11,511 bases of DNA, from assembly GCA_028708055.1 (NCBI GenBank), contig JAQVZT010000059.1:1-11511 (forward strand), written 5' to 3'. Position 1 is the stretch's first letter; each line of letters starts with the position of its first letter. Positions 6,457 through 11,511 of this stretch are shown piece by piece. The notes beneath the pieces are model-generated. The model was not told the origin of the DNA. It worked only from the letters and a program-made list of their open reading frames with translations, and ran no database searches. The position numbers and the translations under genes were made by a program. The DNA is from Methanothrix sp. Lineage in GTDB: Archaea > Halobacteriota > Methanosarcinia > Methanotrichales > Methanotrichaceae.

Positions 6457-6977
6457 GCCGGCTGTAGAAATACGATAAGGTCATAGAGCAGTCGCATCCG
6501 TCCTGGGTAGAGACCTCTTTTTCCGGCGGTGAAAAGGAAAGAGCACCGCCAATCCTTCGTCCTTCTCCCCGGCAATATTTGGCCTACCAGCCTCCTGGCC
6601 TCCACATTGCGCCGGCATTGCAGGCAGACGCGGATCCACTCCAGGCCGGTTGCATCCTTCTGAATCTCTGCCGGCAGCAACGACTCAATCATCTTGAGCA
6701 TGGGCTCTGTTGCATAGCGTGATCCGCAGATCTTGCAGACGGCCATATCAAAGGATGCCTCGCTCTCAGGTACAACCTCATCCCGGACAGCAAGCGATAG
6801 AGCCTTTGTTGGGCATGCCTTCAGGCATAAATCGCACCCTTCATCGCTCTCCTCATTGCAGCTCTTCCAGCGGACTGTTACCCTTCCGTCCCCCTCAGTT
6901 CTGACTATTTTCTCGCTGGGGCAGACAGTGGAGCAGGACTGGCAGCCCAGGCACAGGCTGCTATCAATTTTGATCAT
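6453..6977 (-). CDS. Ferredoxin with two 4Fe-4S motifs and a C-terminal two-CxxC domain
   Basis: A 174-residue iron-sulfur protein. Motif 1 is C9-x2-C12-x2-C15-x3-C19-P. Motif 2 is C40-x7-C48-x2-C51-x3-C55-P, in which the first spacing is seven rather than two residues, an insertion seen in some two-cluster ferredoxins. After it come C81-x2-C84 (CKICG) and C118-x2-C121 (CLQC), about 34 residues apart, which could hold a zinc or rubredoxin-like metal. Such an arrangement occurs in ferredoxin subunits next to oxidoreductases. The last 30 residues (from about W143) have no family features. The ATG overlaps the stop of the upstream four-cluster gene (ATGA), with GGAGG 6 nt before it, so the two are translationally coupled. 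It presumably passes electrons with that partner in the cytosol. No redox enzyme is encoded in this unit, so the electron donor and acceptor are unknown. Confidence 0.8.
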   Translation of the reverse strand: MIKIDSSLCLGCQSCSTVCPSEKIVRTEGDGRVTVRWKSCNEESDEGCDLCLKACPTKALSLAVRDEVVPESEASFDMAVCKICGSRYATEPMLKMIESLLPAEIQKDATGLEWIRVCLQCRRNVEARRLVGQILPGRRTKDWRCSFLFTAGKRGLYPGRMRLLYDLIVFLQPA

Positions 6978-7417
6978 CTTACGCCTCCCGGTGTCGCCAA
7001 TGCTTGGGCAGTACGCGAGCGGGCCCTTCTCATTGCTTCTTCGAAGTCATCGAACAGAGCTTGAGCCGGGCAGGCGGCTACGCAGGCTGGCCCGCCATCC
7101 CGGTTCCGGCAGAGGTCACACTTATGGGCGATCCTGTCAACCCAGACCACACCGAAGGGACAGGCAAAAGCGCACAGACCGCATCCGGTGCATTTCTCCT
7201 CATCAAATATCATCAGCTCCCCATCTCTCAGCAGGGCTCCAGGCGAGCAGATCGTGGCGCAGCAAGCCGCTTCGCATTGATGGCAGAAGATAGGAACGGC
7301 TGCCAGGTCATCTACATAATGCACATTGAGCCGTCCCTGGCCCTCATGCTCCATCTGGCAAGCTGCCTCGCAGGTGCGACAGCCAATGCACTTACTGATA
7401 TCGATGTAAATCGGCAT
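6974..7417 (-). CDS. Four-cluster ferredoxin, DmsB/HycB/CooF-like electron-transfer subunit
   Basis: A 147-residue protein with 16 cluster-ligand cysteines in four groups: C10/13/16/20, C45/48/53/57, C76/79/82/86 and C100/103/112/116, plus an extra C52. This is the pattern of the small electron-transfer subunits of molybdopterin or tungsten enzymes, CO dehydrogenase and formate hydrogenlyase (DmsB, HycB, CooF). The start at 7417 gives MPIYIDISKCIGC, and GGAGG lies 6 nt upstream; the longer in-frame reading adds 54 non-conserved residues and is rejected. The stop overlaps the next ferredoxin gene. Similar pairs accompany aldehyde:ferredoxin oxidoreductase genes, but no such gene is present here. 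No signal peptide is seen, so it is cytosolic. It shares no transcript with metYX, which converges on it. Confidence 0.85.
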   Translation of the reverse strand: MPIYIDISKCIGCRTCEAACQMEHEGQGRLNVHYVDDLAAVPIFCHQCEAACCATICSPGALLRDGELMIFDEEKCTGCGLCAFACPFGVVWVDRIAHKCDLCRNRDGGPACVAACPAQALFDDFEEAMRRARSRTAQALATPGGVR

Positions 7418-7487
7418 TTCATTCCTCCGGGATCTCCTGCTTGGGAAATGCTGGCTCACCGCGGATAGGGGATGGGTTTTCCGATCA

Positions 7488-7499
7488 TGAAATCTTAAA
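7488..7499 (-). promoter_or_regulatory. Possible TATA box of the ferredoxin pair
   Basis: The minus strand reads AGATTTAAGATT, with TTTAAG as the element, about 75 bp before the ATG at 7417. This would give a leader of about 50 nt that includes GGAGG. TTTATG near 7557 is an alternative. Confidence 0.3.
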
Positions 7500-7527
7500 T
7501 CTGTTGATTGGAGAGTGGCGTCGGCTT

Positions 7528-7551
7528 TCAATTGAGCTAGCAGATCAATTG
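7528..7551. promoter_or_regulatory. Paired TCAATTG sites upstream of the ferredoxin pair
   Basis: TCAATTGA (7528-7535) and ATCAATTG (7544-7551) are two copies of a palindromic core whose TCAATTG starts are 17 bp apart, 30-60 bp upstream of the proposed TATA box. The same TCAATTGA core is at the centre of the palindrome before the DUF3795 gene. They could be operator half-sites; short A/T-rich palindromes can also arise by chance. Confidence 0.3.
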
Positions 7552-7561
7552 TATGCATAAA

Positions 7562-7609
7562 GCCAAAAAGGACGGCCAAGGAGCCGCCATAATCCAGGCG
7601 CCCGGCTCC
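7562..7609 (-). terminator. Hairpin and U-tract after the Cys-repeat gene
   Basis: GGAGCCG (7609-7603) and CGGCTCC (7586-7580) form a perfect 7-bp stem on the minus-strand RNA, 11 nt after the stop codon, and CCTTTTTGG follows at about 7572-7564. This fits a transcript 3' end. Confidence 0.5.
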
Positions 7610-7620
7610 CCATTAGTTCC

Positions 7621-8421
7621 CTATTTGCAGTGGCACTCTGCAAATGTCACCTTCATCGTCTTGGGGTCGCGGATGACGGTGTTCAGCTGGCATTTCTTTC
7701 CAGGCTCGCATCCGCCCACGCATTTGCCCAGGCCGTAGTCGTACCAGCACCTCAGAGGCTCAGGCGTCCTGAAGCAGTACCTGAACAGACCGGCTGCAGC
7801 ATCTATTGTGCCGCAGATAATCGGCTTGCCGCTGGCATCCAGACAGTTCTCCTTGAGGCCTTTGGCAGCAGCTTCCTCTTTGCTGGCGCAGATGCATCCC
7901 GTGGGACACTCTACAGTTGGAATCTGATAGCAGAATTTCGGATAGCCGCGTGGGTCTCTGCCGCATTCCTTCTTGACGTTCCCGCAGAATTTATTGTACC
8001 CCAGCTTCCTGGCTTCTTCTTCAGTGAGACAGGTACAGCCAGCCGGACATTTGCTTGGTGGCGAGAAGCAATACAGTGGCCGGTTATTCTGGTCATAGCC
8101 GCAGGGAATCCTCTGGCCGGAACAGAGGTCGTATCCTGCCTCTTTTGCCTTCTCCTCAGTCATACAACTGCATCCCTGGGGGCATTTGGATTTGAAGCAA
8201 TATTTGGGCACAACCCCGTTAGGCGTCTTCTCTTCACCGCATGGAGTGGCCAGGCATCTATCGAAATTTCCCTCGCCGAACATCTGGGTTGCTCCGGCGA
8301 CGGTCAGGCATTTGCAGCCCTCGGGGCATGGTTGCTGAGCGCATACCGGCAAGATCATCATCGACAACGAGGCCAGGATTACAAAGAGCAGAGATACTGC
8401 AAACCATCTTATATTTTGCAT
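7621..8421 (-). CDS. Secreted protein with four six-cysteine repeats
   Basis: An exported protein of unknown function. A hydrophobic N-terminal segment (FAVSLLFVILASLSMMIL) ends in PVCAQQ, a plausible signal peptidase I site; it is not a good lipobox. Numbering from the longer start at 8430, four repeats follow at 35-79, 83-122, 128-168 and 175-220. Each has the pattern CPxGCxC ... (M/L)TEEEAxxxGY ... C ... CG ... YCF with six cysteines. A C-terminal part (228-269) has six more. Thus about 30 cysteines lie outside the cell or in the pseudo-periplasm, presumably as disulfides or metal ligands. I prefer the ATG at 8421 because GGAG lies 9 nt upstream; the ATG at 8430 abuts that site directly. 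Similar Cys-repeat proteins occur in methanogens, but I know of no assigned role. It is alone in its unit, with a hairpin terminator after it. Confidence 0.8.
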   Translation of the reverse strand: MQNIRWFAVSLLFVILASLSMMILPVCAQQPCPEGCKCLTVAGATQMFGEGNFDRCLATPCGEEKTPNGVVPKYCFKSKCPQGCSCMTEEKAKEAGYDLCSGQRIPCGYDQNNRPLYCFSPPSKCPAGCTCLTEEEARKLGYNKFCGNVKKECGRDPRGYPKFCYQIPTVECPTGCICASKEEAAAKGLKENCLDASGKPIICGTIDAAAGLFRYCFRTPEPLRCWYDYGLGKCVGGCEPGKKCQLNTVIRDPKTMKVTFAECHCK

Positions 8422-8521
8422 TTTATTCATCTCCTCGGGACCTTTTCGGGGTGCTTTTCCGGAAATAGTGGTTATTCAAGCTCTTCTTTCTGCAGACCCT
8501 GGATCGACTGGTAAACACCCT

Positions 8522-8557
8522 CGGACATTAATCAGACAATATGATCTATAATGTCCG
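8522..8557. promoter_or_regulatory. Large inverted repeat upstream of the Cys-repeat gene
   Basis: CGGACATTA (8522-8530) and TAATGTCCG (8549-8557) are perfect 9-bp inverted copies. An inner pair, ATCA and TGAT, continues the dyad with a 3-bp offset. The right arm on the minus strand contains CATTATAG, a possible TATA box, so a bound protein could block the promoter. TTGAATAA at 8479-8472 is an alternative TATA box nearer to the gene; in that case the dyad would be an upstream site. Confidence 0.45.
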
Positions 8558-8614
8558 GGATTATTTATCAAGCTATTCCTCGTAATAAATGATTAACAAA
8601 TGCGGATTTGATTG

Positions 8615-8666
8615 AAACCATCATGCTCGGCCGGGCACGGCAGTGTGCCGAATTGGCATGAAAATG
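8615..8666 (+). repeat. Intergenic repeat, copy 1
   Basis: Begins with AAACCATCATGCTCG and ends with GGCATGAAAATG. The first 15 bases are identical in copy 2 at 8750, and the end is nearly identical. This copy carries an internal GGCAC/GTGCC stem that copy 2 lacks. It is not part of any ORF I can support. Confidence 0.6.
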
Positions 8667-8749
8667 GGTCGTGGCTTGATGGCATGCAGGAAACATTAAT
8701 CGCATGCAGAAACGGTAGCATCGATATTCGTGAGGCCACTGTTCATATT

Positions 8750-8792
8750 AAACCATCATGCTCGATCCGGCATTTATAAGGCAATGAAAATG
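8750..8792 (+). repeat. Intergenic repeat, copy 2
   Basis: Begins with the same 15 bases as copy 1 (8615) and ends GGCAATGAAAATG, but is 9 bp shorter in the middle, where it contains CATTTATAAGG, a good archaeal TATA-like element. The starts of the two copies are 135 bp apart. Confidence 0.6.
8771..8781 (+). promoter_or_regulatory. Orphan TATA-like element
   Basis: CATTTATAAGG matches an archaeal TATA box well and would start transcription near 8803 on the plus strand. No gene follows: only a 19-codon ORF at 8834-8893 and then non-coding sequence up to the tRNA on the other strand. It may drive a small RNA, or be left from a lost gene. Confidence 0.3.
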
Positions 8793-9086
8793 TACGTTTA
8801 GGCCTGCATCCAGGGAGATAATCAGGCTAAATTATGAGACAGGTGTACAAAGGCGCAGAGTTTCTGGAGGATTTGGAAAACCCCTATGATTAAAACTGCC
8901 CTGAACAACAATTGGCACCCATGAATGTCGCCATACAGGTGCGCGAGTCAAATTTCTATTAATTACGAGCCTCATATCATTCAAGATTTCCTATTTCCCG
9001 CATTCGAATGGGCAACTTTGAGAGAAACGTTCTAATTGCATGACCTTTTTCTAGATTCTGCATTATAATTTGCAGGCAAAATATCA

Positions 9087-9204
9087 CGCTGAGGGTGAGA
9101 TTTGAACTCACGAGGTGCGATGCACCACTGGTTTGCTCGTCCCGCCCTCCGGAAGGAGAGCAGTACCTCAAGACCAGCGCCGTAGGCCGCTTGGCTACCT
9201 CAGC
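9087..9204 (-). tRNA. tRNA-Ser(UGA) with a 33-nt intron
   Basis: The minus strand folds as a serine tRNA. The acceptor stem is GCTGAGG/CCTCAGC, the D arm GCC/GGC, the anticodon stem CTGGT/ACCAG, the long variable arm GGTGC-ATC-GCACC and the T arm GTGAG-TTCAAAT-CTCAC. The discriminator base is G at 9087, and CCA is not encoded. The anticodon TGA is at 9170-9168. Exon 1 is 9204-9167 and exon 2 9133-9087, giving an 85-nt mature body. The intron (9166-9134) follows position 37, the usual archaeal site. Inside it TGCTC pairs with GAGCA, and CTCC with GGAG. I could not draw a strict bulge-helix-bulge by eye, so the exact splice points may shift by a base or two. Confidence 0.92.
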
Positions 9205-9230
9205 TCAGCGAGCCATCTTTGCATCAATAG

Positions 9231-9240
9231 CTCTTAAGCC
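9231..9240 (-). promoter_or_regulatory. Probable TATA box of tRNA-Ser
   Basis: The minus strand reads GGCTTAAGAG, about 27 bp before the mature 5' end of the tRNA at 9204. This is the usual archaeal distance and leaves a very short 5' leader. Confidence 0.4.
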
Positions 9241-9254
9241 TGACGATTCGATAA

Positions 9255-9265
9255 TCTTAATACCC
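9255..9265 (+). promoter_or_regulatory. Probable TATA box of the deaminase gene
   Basis: TCTTAATACCC is centred about 26 bp before the ATG at 9286. No ribosome binding site precedes that ATG (the bases before it are TTTTCTTTCG), so the transcript is probably leaderless. The tRNA-Ser promoter lies within 20 bp on the other strand. Confidence 0.4.
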
Positions 9266-9285
9266 TTAGCGGCCATTTTCTTTCG

Positions 9286-10524
9286 ATGCTGATTAAAGAC
9301 GTCTCCATAATCGAGGCCGGACATCTTCAATCTGGCCGGGACATTCTCATCGATGAAGGAAAGATCGCCAATGTAGGCCGGGACCTTATGGATGAGAGCG
9401 ACGACGAGCCCATCGACGGGCGGGGAAAGCTCGCCATCCCAGGTCTCATCAACGGCCACACTCACCTGGCAATGACCCTCCTGCGGGGTTATGCGGACGA
9501 CATGGAACTCATGCCCTGGCTGCAAGAGAAGATCTGGCCGCTGGAGGCTAAAATCACCGAGGAAGACGTCTTCTGGGGGGTGAAACTGGGCTGCCTGGAG
9601 CTGATTCGCTTCGGCATCACCTGCTACAATGACATGTACTACTTCCCGGACACCACTGCCCAGGCCACAAAAGAGATGGGACTGCGGGCCTATCTCTCCG
9701 GAGTGGTCTTCGATATGAAGCCGGAGCTTCTCGGTCAGGTGGAGCCTTTCATCCGCCGCTGGAAGGGCGACGAACTGATTGTCCCGACTGTGGGGCCGCA
9801 TGCTGCCTACACCTGCTCAGAGGAGACGCTTCTCAAGGCGAAGGAGATCGCAGACCGGCATGACACCATGATTCACATCCACCTCTCCGAGACTCGCGAG
9901 GAGGTGGACGGATTTCTTCTCAGCAAAGGCAAGAGCCCGGTGGAGTACCTGGATAGCCTGGGCCTGGTTAATGAGCGGCTGGCTGCGGTGCACTGCGTCT
10001 GGCTCTCCCCCGAAGACTGCCACCTTCTGGCGGAAAGGGGAGCCAATGTGATAAGCTGCACTGAGAGCAACCTCAAGCTGACATCTGGCATCGCCCCTCT
10101 GAACACCATGATGGACGCGGGCATAAACATCTGCCTGGGCACAGACGGAGCATCCAGCAACAACAACCTCAGCCTCTTCGAGGAGATGAAGACCACCGCC
10201 ATCGCCCAGAAAAATGCCTACCATACCCCTGCCGCCTTCTCTGCTGAGCAGATCTGGCACATGGCCACTGAAAATGCCGCAAGGGCTTTCAGGCTTGGCC
10301 TTGGCCTGCGCCCCGGCGCTCTGGCCGACCTTGTTCTCATCGACCTGAAGAAACCCTGGTTCTGGCCGCAGAGCAATATCATCTCCCATCTGGTCTACAG
10401 CATGTCCGGCGGCGTGGACACAACCATCGTGGCCGGCAAGGTCCTGATGCAGAACGGAGTGATACCGGGTGAAGTGGAGATCCTGGAGAAAGCTCAGGAG
10501 CGCTTCCTGCGTTTGACCTCCTGA
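9286..10524 (+). CDS. dadD: 5'-deoxyadenosine / MTA / S-adenosylhomocysteine deaminase
   Basis: An amidohydrolase of 412 residues that deaminates the adenine of S-adenosyl by-products (5'-deoxyadenosine, methylthioadenosine, S-adenosylhomocysteine) to the inosine forms, as in the archaeal DadD/MtaD family. Metal ligands are visible: H58 and H60 in GHTHLAMTLLRG, H199 in HIHLSE and D287 in LGTDGASSNN. E202 (HLSE) and H236 (AVHC) are the expected catalytic residues, with H172 in VGPHAAYTCS contacting substrate. The N-terminal strands and the C-terminal part after GLRPGALADLVLIDL form the small beta domain typical of the superfamily. The start is the ATG at 9286; a leaderless promoter fits (see the TATA entry). 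Its role connects with homocysteine made by MetX/MetY through the methyl cycle, but it has its own promoter. In methanogens the order of preference among substrates cannot be told from sequence; guanine deaminase or chlorohydrolase is less likely. Confidence 0.92.
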   Translation: MLIKDVSIIEAGHLQSGRDILIDEGKIANVGRDLMDESDDEPIDGRGKLAIPGLINGHTHLAMTLLRGYADDMELMPWLQEKIWPLEAKITEEDVFWGVKLGCLELIRFGITCYNDMYYFPDTTAQATKEMGLRAYLSGVVFDMKPELLGQVEPFIRRWKGDELIVPTVGPHAAYTCSEETLLKAKEIADRHDTMIHIHLSETREEVDGFLLSKGKSPVEYLDSLGLVNERLAAVHCVWLSPEDCHLLAERGANVISCTESNLKLTSGIAPLNTMMDAGINICLGTDGASSNNNLSLFEEMKTTAIAQKNAYHTPAAFSAEQIWHMATENAARAFRLGLGLRPGALADLVLIDLKKPWFWPQSNIISHLVYSMSGGVDTTIVAGKVLMQNGVIPGEVEILEKAQERFLRLTS

Positions 10525-10529
10525 CTTCA

Positions 10530-10913
10530 TTATCTCCGCTTCATCCGCATTCTCTCAAGATTCTTTTTTGCGCTCTGGTGAATCTCAGAGGAGTAAAAAG
10601 CATCCAGTAAATTACACGACTCGAAATCATCGCAGCTTGCACATGTGGTGAATCCCTTATCATCGCAACACTTTCTAATAGAGCAGCTTGCGCATCCAAT
10701 AAAAAGACCAAGATCTGATCGGCATCCAAAGCAGTTTATATCTTCGGCATTCAAGCTTTGTATCCCGAATCGCTCAAGGTTCTCCCTATAGAGAGCTGAC
10801 CATTCGTTCGCCGTTTTTTGCCTTAGTTGATCATCGTTTTTTAATGTGGCAATATGAACCGGGCACATTTCGCAGTCTGTACCGCAAAATGCAAATGCTG
10901 TCGCAGCAGGCAT
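10530..10913 (-). CDS. DUF3795 family cysteine-rich protein
   Basis: A 127-residue cytosolic protein of unknown function with 12 cysteines: C10/14/17 (FCGTDCEMCP), C61/64 (CFGC), C74/77 (CASC), C82/83, C91/94 (CASC) and C100. The order FCGxDCxxCP, then IATxxxDDxLRxKTAxEWS, then INCFGCRSD and CSIRKC is the DUF3795 signature found in many anaerobic archaea and bacteria, and metal binding is likely. The length is usual for the family, so it looks intact. The ATG at 10913 follows GGAGG at 8 nt. A TATA-like TTTATC (10967-10962) and a 14-bp palindrome (10939-10952) form its promoter region. Its stop lies only 5 bp from the stop of the convergent deaminase gene, so their 3' ends must overlap. It has no evident link to uvrC, which lies upstream on the same strand. 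Confidence 0.85.
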   Translation of the reverse strand: MPAATAFAFCGTDCEMCPVHIATLKNDDQLRQKTANEWSALYRENLERFGIQSLNAEDINCFGCRSDLGLFIGCASCSIRKCCDDKGFTTCASCDDFESCNLLDAFYSSEIHQSAKKNLERMRMKRR

Positions 10914-10938
10914 TTCTTAATCCTCCTTTTTATTAAAT

Positions 10939-10952
10939 ATATCAATTGATAT
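10939..10952. promoter_or_regulatory. 14-bp palindrome in the DUF3795 promoter
   Basis: ATATCAATTGATAT is a perfect palindrome lying between the proposed TATA box (10967-10962, minus) and the expected transcription start near 10940. It is the same relative position as the palindrome in the cysK promoter. The central TCAATTGA also occurs before the ferredoxin pair. Confidence 0.4.
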
Positions 10953-10961
10953 TTCAGCCAT

Positions 10962-10970
10962 GATAAACTT
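10962..10970 (-). promoter_or_regulatory. Probable TATA box of the DUF3795 gene
   Basis: The minus strand reads AAGTTTATC, placing initiation near 10940 and leaving a leader of about 27 nt that includes the GGAGG site. The A/T-rich stretch nearer to the gene (10940-10930) is an alternative. Confidence 0.4.
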
Positions 10971-11038
10971 TTTTCCTTCATAATTCGTGCATGTCTTCCT
11001 TCGAATCCAAATGGATTAGAGCTTCAGCTGAGTCTGGC

Positions 11039-11511
11039 TTAATCAGATATCGCCTTCTTTCGCAGCAGCCGGTTGTAGGCGATGGCAAATCTGTGCGCCT
11101 CATCTCTGATCTCCTGGACAAAGAGCGATGCCTTTTCATTTTTCTTGATGGCAAGCGGCCCATCCAGCCCTGGTGCATAGATCTCCTCCTCGCCTTTAGC
11201 CAGGGAGATGATGGGAATCTTCAGTCTCAGCTCTCGCAGCACTGCCAGAGCGGACGAGAGCTGCCCTTTCCCTCCATCGATGAGGATGAGGTCAGGCATC
11301 TCCTGCATCTCCTCCTGGAGGCGGGAGTAGCGGCGCCGCACCACCTCGGCGATGGAGGCAAAATCGTCTATTCCCTGCACGCTCTTGATTTTGAAGCGCC
11401 GGTAGTTGCTCTTGTCCGGCCTGCCCCCCCGGAACTGCACCATCGATCCCACTGAGAAGGTTCCTGCCAGATGGGAGATGTCAAAACACTCAATTACCTG
11501 GGGAGCCCTGG
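11039..11511 (-). CDS. uvrC: UvrC excinuclease subunit, C-terminal part (5' end beyond window)
   Basis: The last 156 residues of UvrC, the nuclease of the UvrABC nucleotide-excision repair complex that makes the cuts on both sides of a DNA lesion. The visible part is the RNase H-like endonuclease domain responsible for the 5' incision. It begins in IECFDISHLAGTFSVGSMV, includes DKSNYRRFKI and LILIDGGKGQL, and ends with RDEAHRFAIAYNRLLRKKAISD. The aspartates in FDISH and LIDGG and the histidine in DEAH are the expected catalytic residues. The frame is open from the window edge. The protein stops about 14 residues after DEAH; many bacterial UvrC proteins continue into a helix-hairpin-helix DNA-binding domain (DIPGIG motif) that is absent here. 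Whether this is normal for its archaeal relatives cannot be judged from the window. The next gene on this strand, DUF3795, starts 125 bp downstream with its own promoter. Confidence 0.95.
   Translation of the reverse strand, partial: RAPQVIECFDISHLAGTFSVGSMVQFRGGRPDKSNYRRFKIKSVQGIDDFASIAEVVRRRYSRLQEEMQEMPDLILIDGGKGQLSSALAVLRELRLKIPIISLAKGEEEIYAPGLDGPLAIKKNEKASLFVQEIRDEAHRFAIAYNRLLRKKAISD

Larger units (their letters stand above)
8558..9086. other. Gene-poor stretch between the Cys-repeat gene and tRNA-Ser
   Basis: About 530 bp with no ORF over 30 codons that has family features. It holds the two repeats at 8615 and 8750, a GCATGCAG repeat at 8682 and 8702, and short ORFs (8834-8893 on plus; 28 codons ending at 8977 on minus) that may be remnants or chance. 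No IS ends or known RNA gene are recognised. Confidence 0.5.

Noticed and set aside
7630..8514. 294-codon plus-strand ORF opposite the Cys-repeat gene
   Set aside because: The minus strand has a signal peptide, four regular repeats and a terminator; the plus frame is long only because of the repeat composition.
8615..8792. Possible CRISPR remnant
   Set aside because: Only two imperfect copies 135 bp apart, of unequal length, with no cas gene nearby.
9205..9801. 198-codon minus-strand ORF opposite the deaminase gene
   Set aside because: A shadow of a gene whose catalytic residues are all visible on the plus strand.

Overview
The window looks like chromosomal DNA from a methanogenic archaeon of the Methanosarcinales, most likely Methanothrix (Methanosaeta)-like. 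The supporting evidence is archaeal: TATA boxes about 25 bp before starts, at least two apparently leaderless genes, GGAGGTGAT-type ribosome binding sites, a tRNA with an intron next to the anticodon, an archaeal hypoxanthine/xanthine-type phosphoribosyltransferase, an MTA/SAH/5'-deoxyadenosine deaminase, a DUF3795 protein and a secreted Cys-repeat protein. The genus is an inference from gene content; no ribosomal or mcr gene is present to settle it.

Layout. 1-1601 (minus): cysK-cysE, making cysteine from serine via O-acetylserine; cysE runs off the left edge. 1602-1875: the cysK control region, with a TATA box, a 16-bp palindrome beside it and a second 8-bp inverted repeat further upstream. 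1876-2556 (minus): a phosphoribosyltransferase, probably leaderless. 2679-2958 (plus): a small winged-helix regulator whose reading frame is broken by one extra base just after its start codon. 2959-3600: mostly non-coding, with two tiny tandem ORFs on the minus strand. 3652-6434 (plus): metY-metX, a translationally coupled pair for homocysteine synthesis from homoserine and sulfide; MetX carries a C-terminal pair of CBS domains. 6453-7417 (minus): two coupled ferredoxin-type genes with no enzyme partner in the window. 7621-8421 (minus): an exported protein made of four six-cysteine repeats. 8431-9086: a gene-poor stretch with diverged direct repeats, an orphan TATA box and possible remnants. 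9087-9204 (minus): tRNA-Ser(UGA) with a 33-nt intron. 9286-10524 (plus): SAH/MTA/5'-deoxyadenosine deaminase. 10530-10913 (minus): DUF3795 protein. 11039-11511 (minus): the C-terminal endonuclease part of UvrC, cut by the right edge.

The common theme is sulfur amino acids and the methyl cycle: CysE/CysK fix sulfide into cysteine, MetX/MetY fix it into homocysteine, and the deaminase clears S-adenosyl products. These genes form separate transcription units. Several promoters have palindromes overlapping or flanking the TATA box, which suggests repressor control. I found no CRISPR array, insertion sequence, phage gene or obvious novel defence system. The least explained items are the frameshifted regulator, the Cys-repeat protein with its promoter palindrome, the orphan ferredoxin pair and the repeats at 8615-8792.
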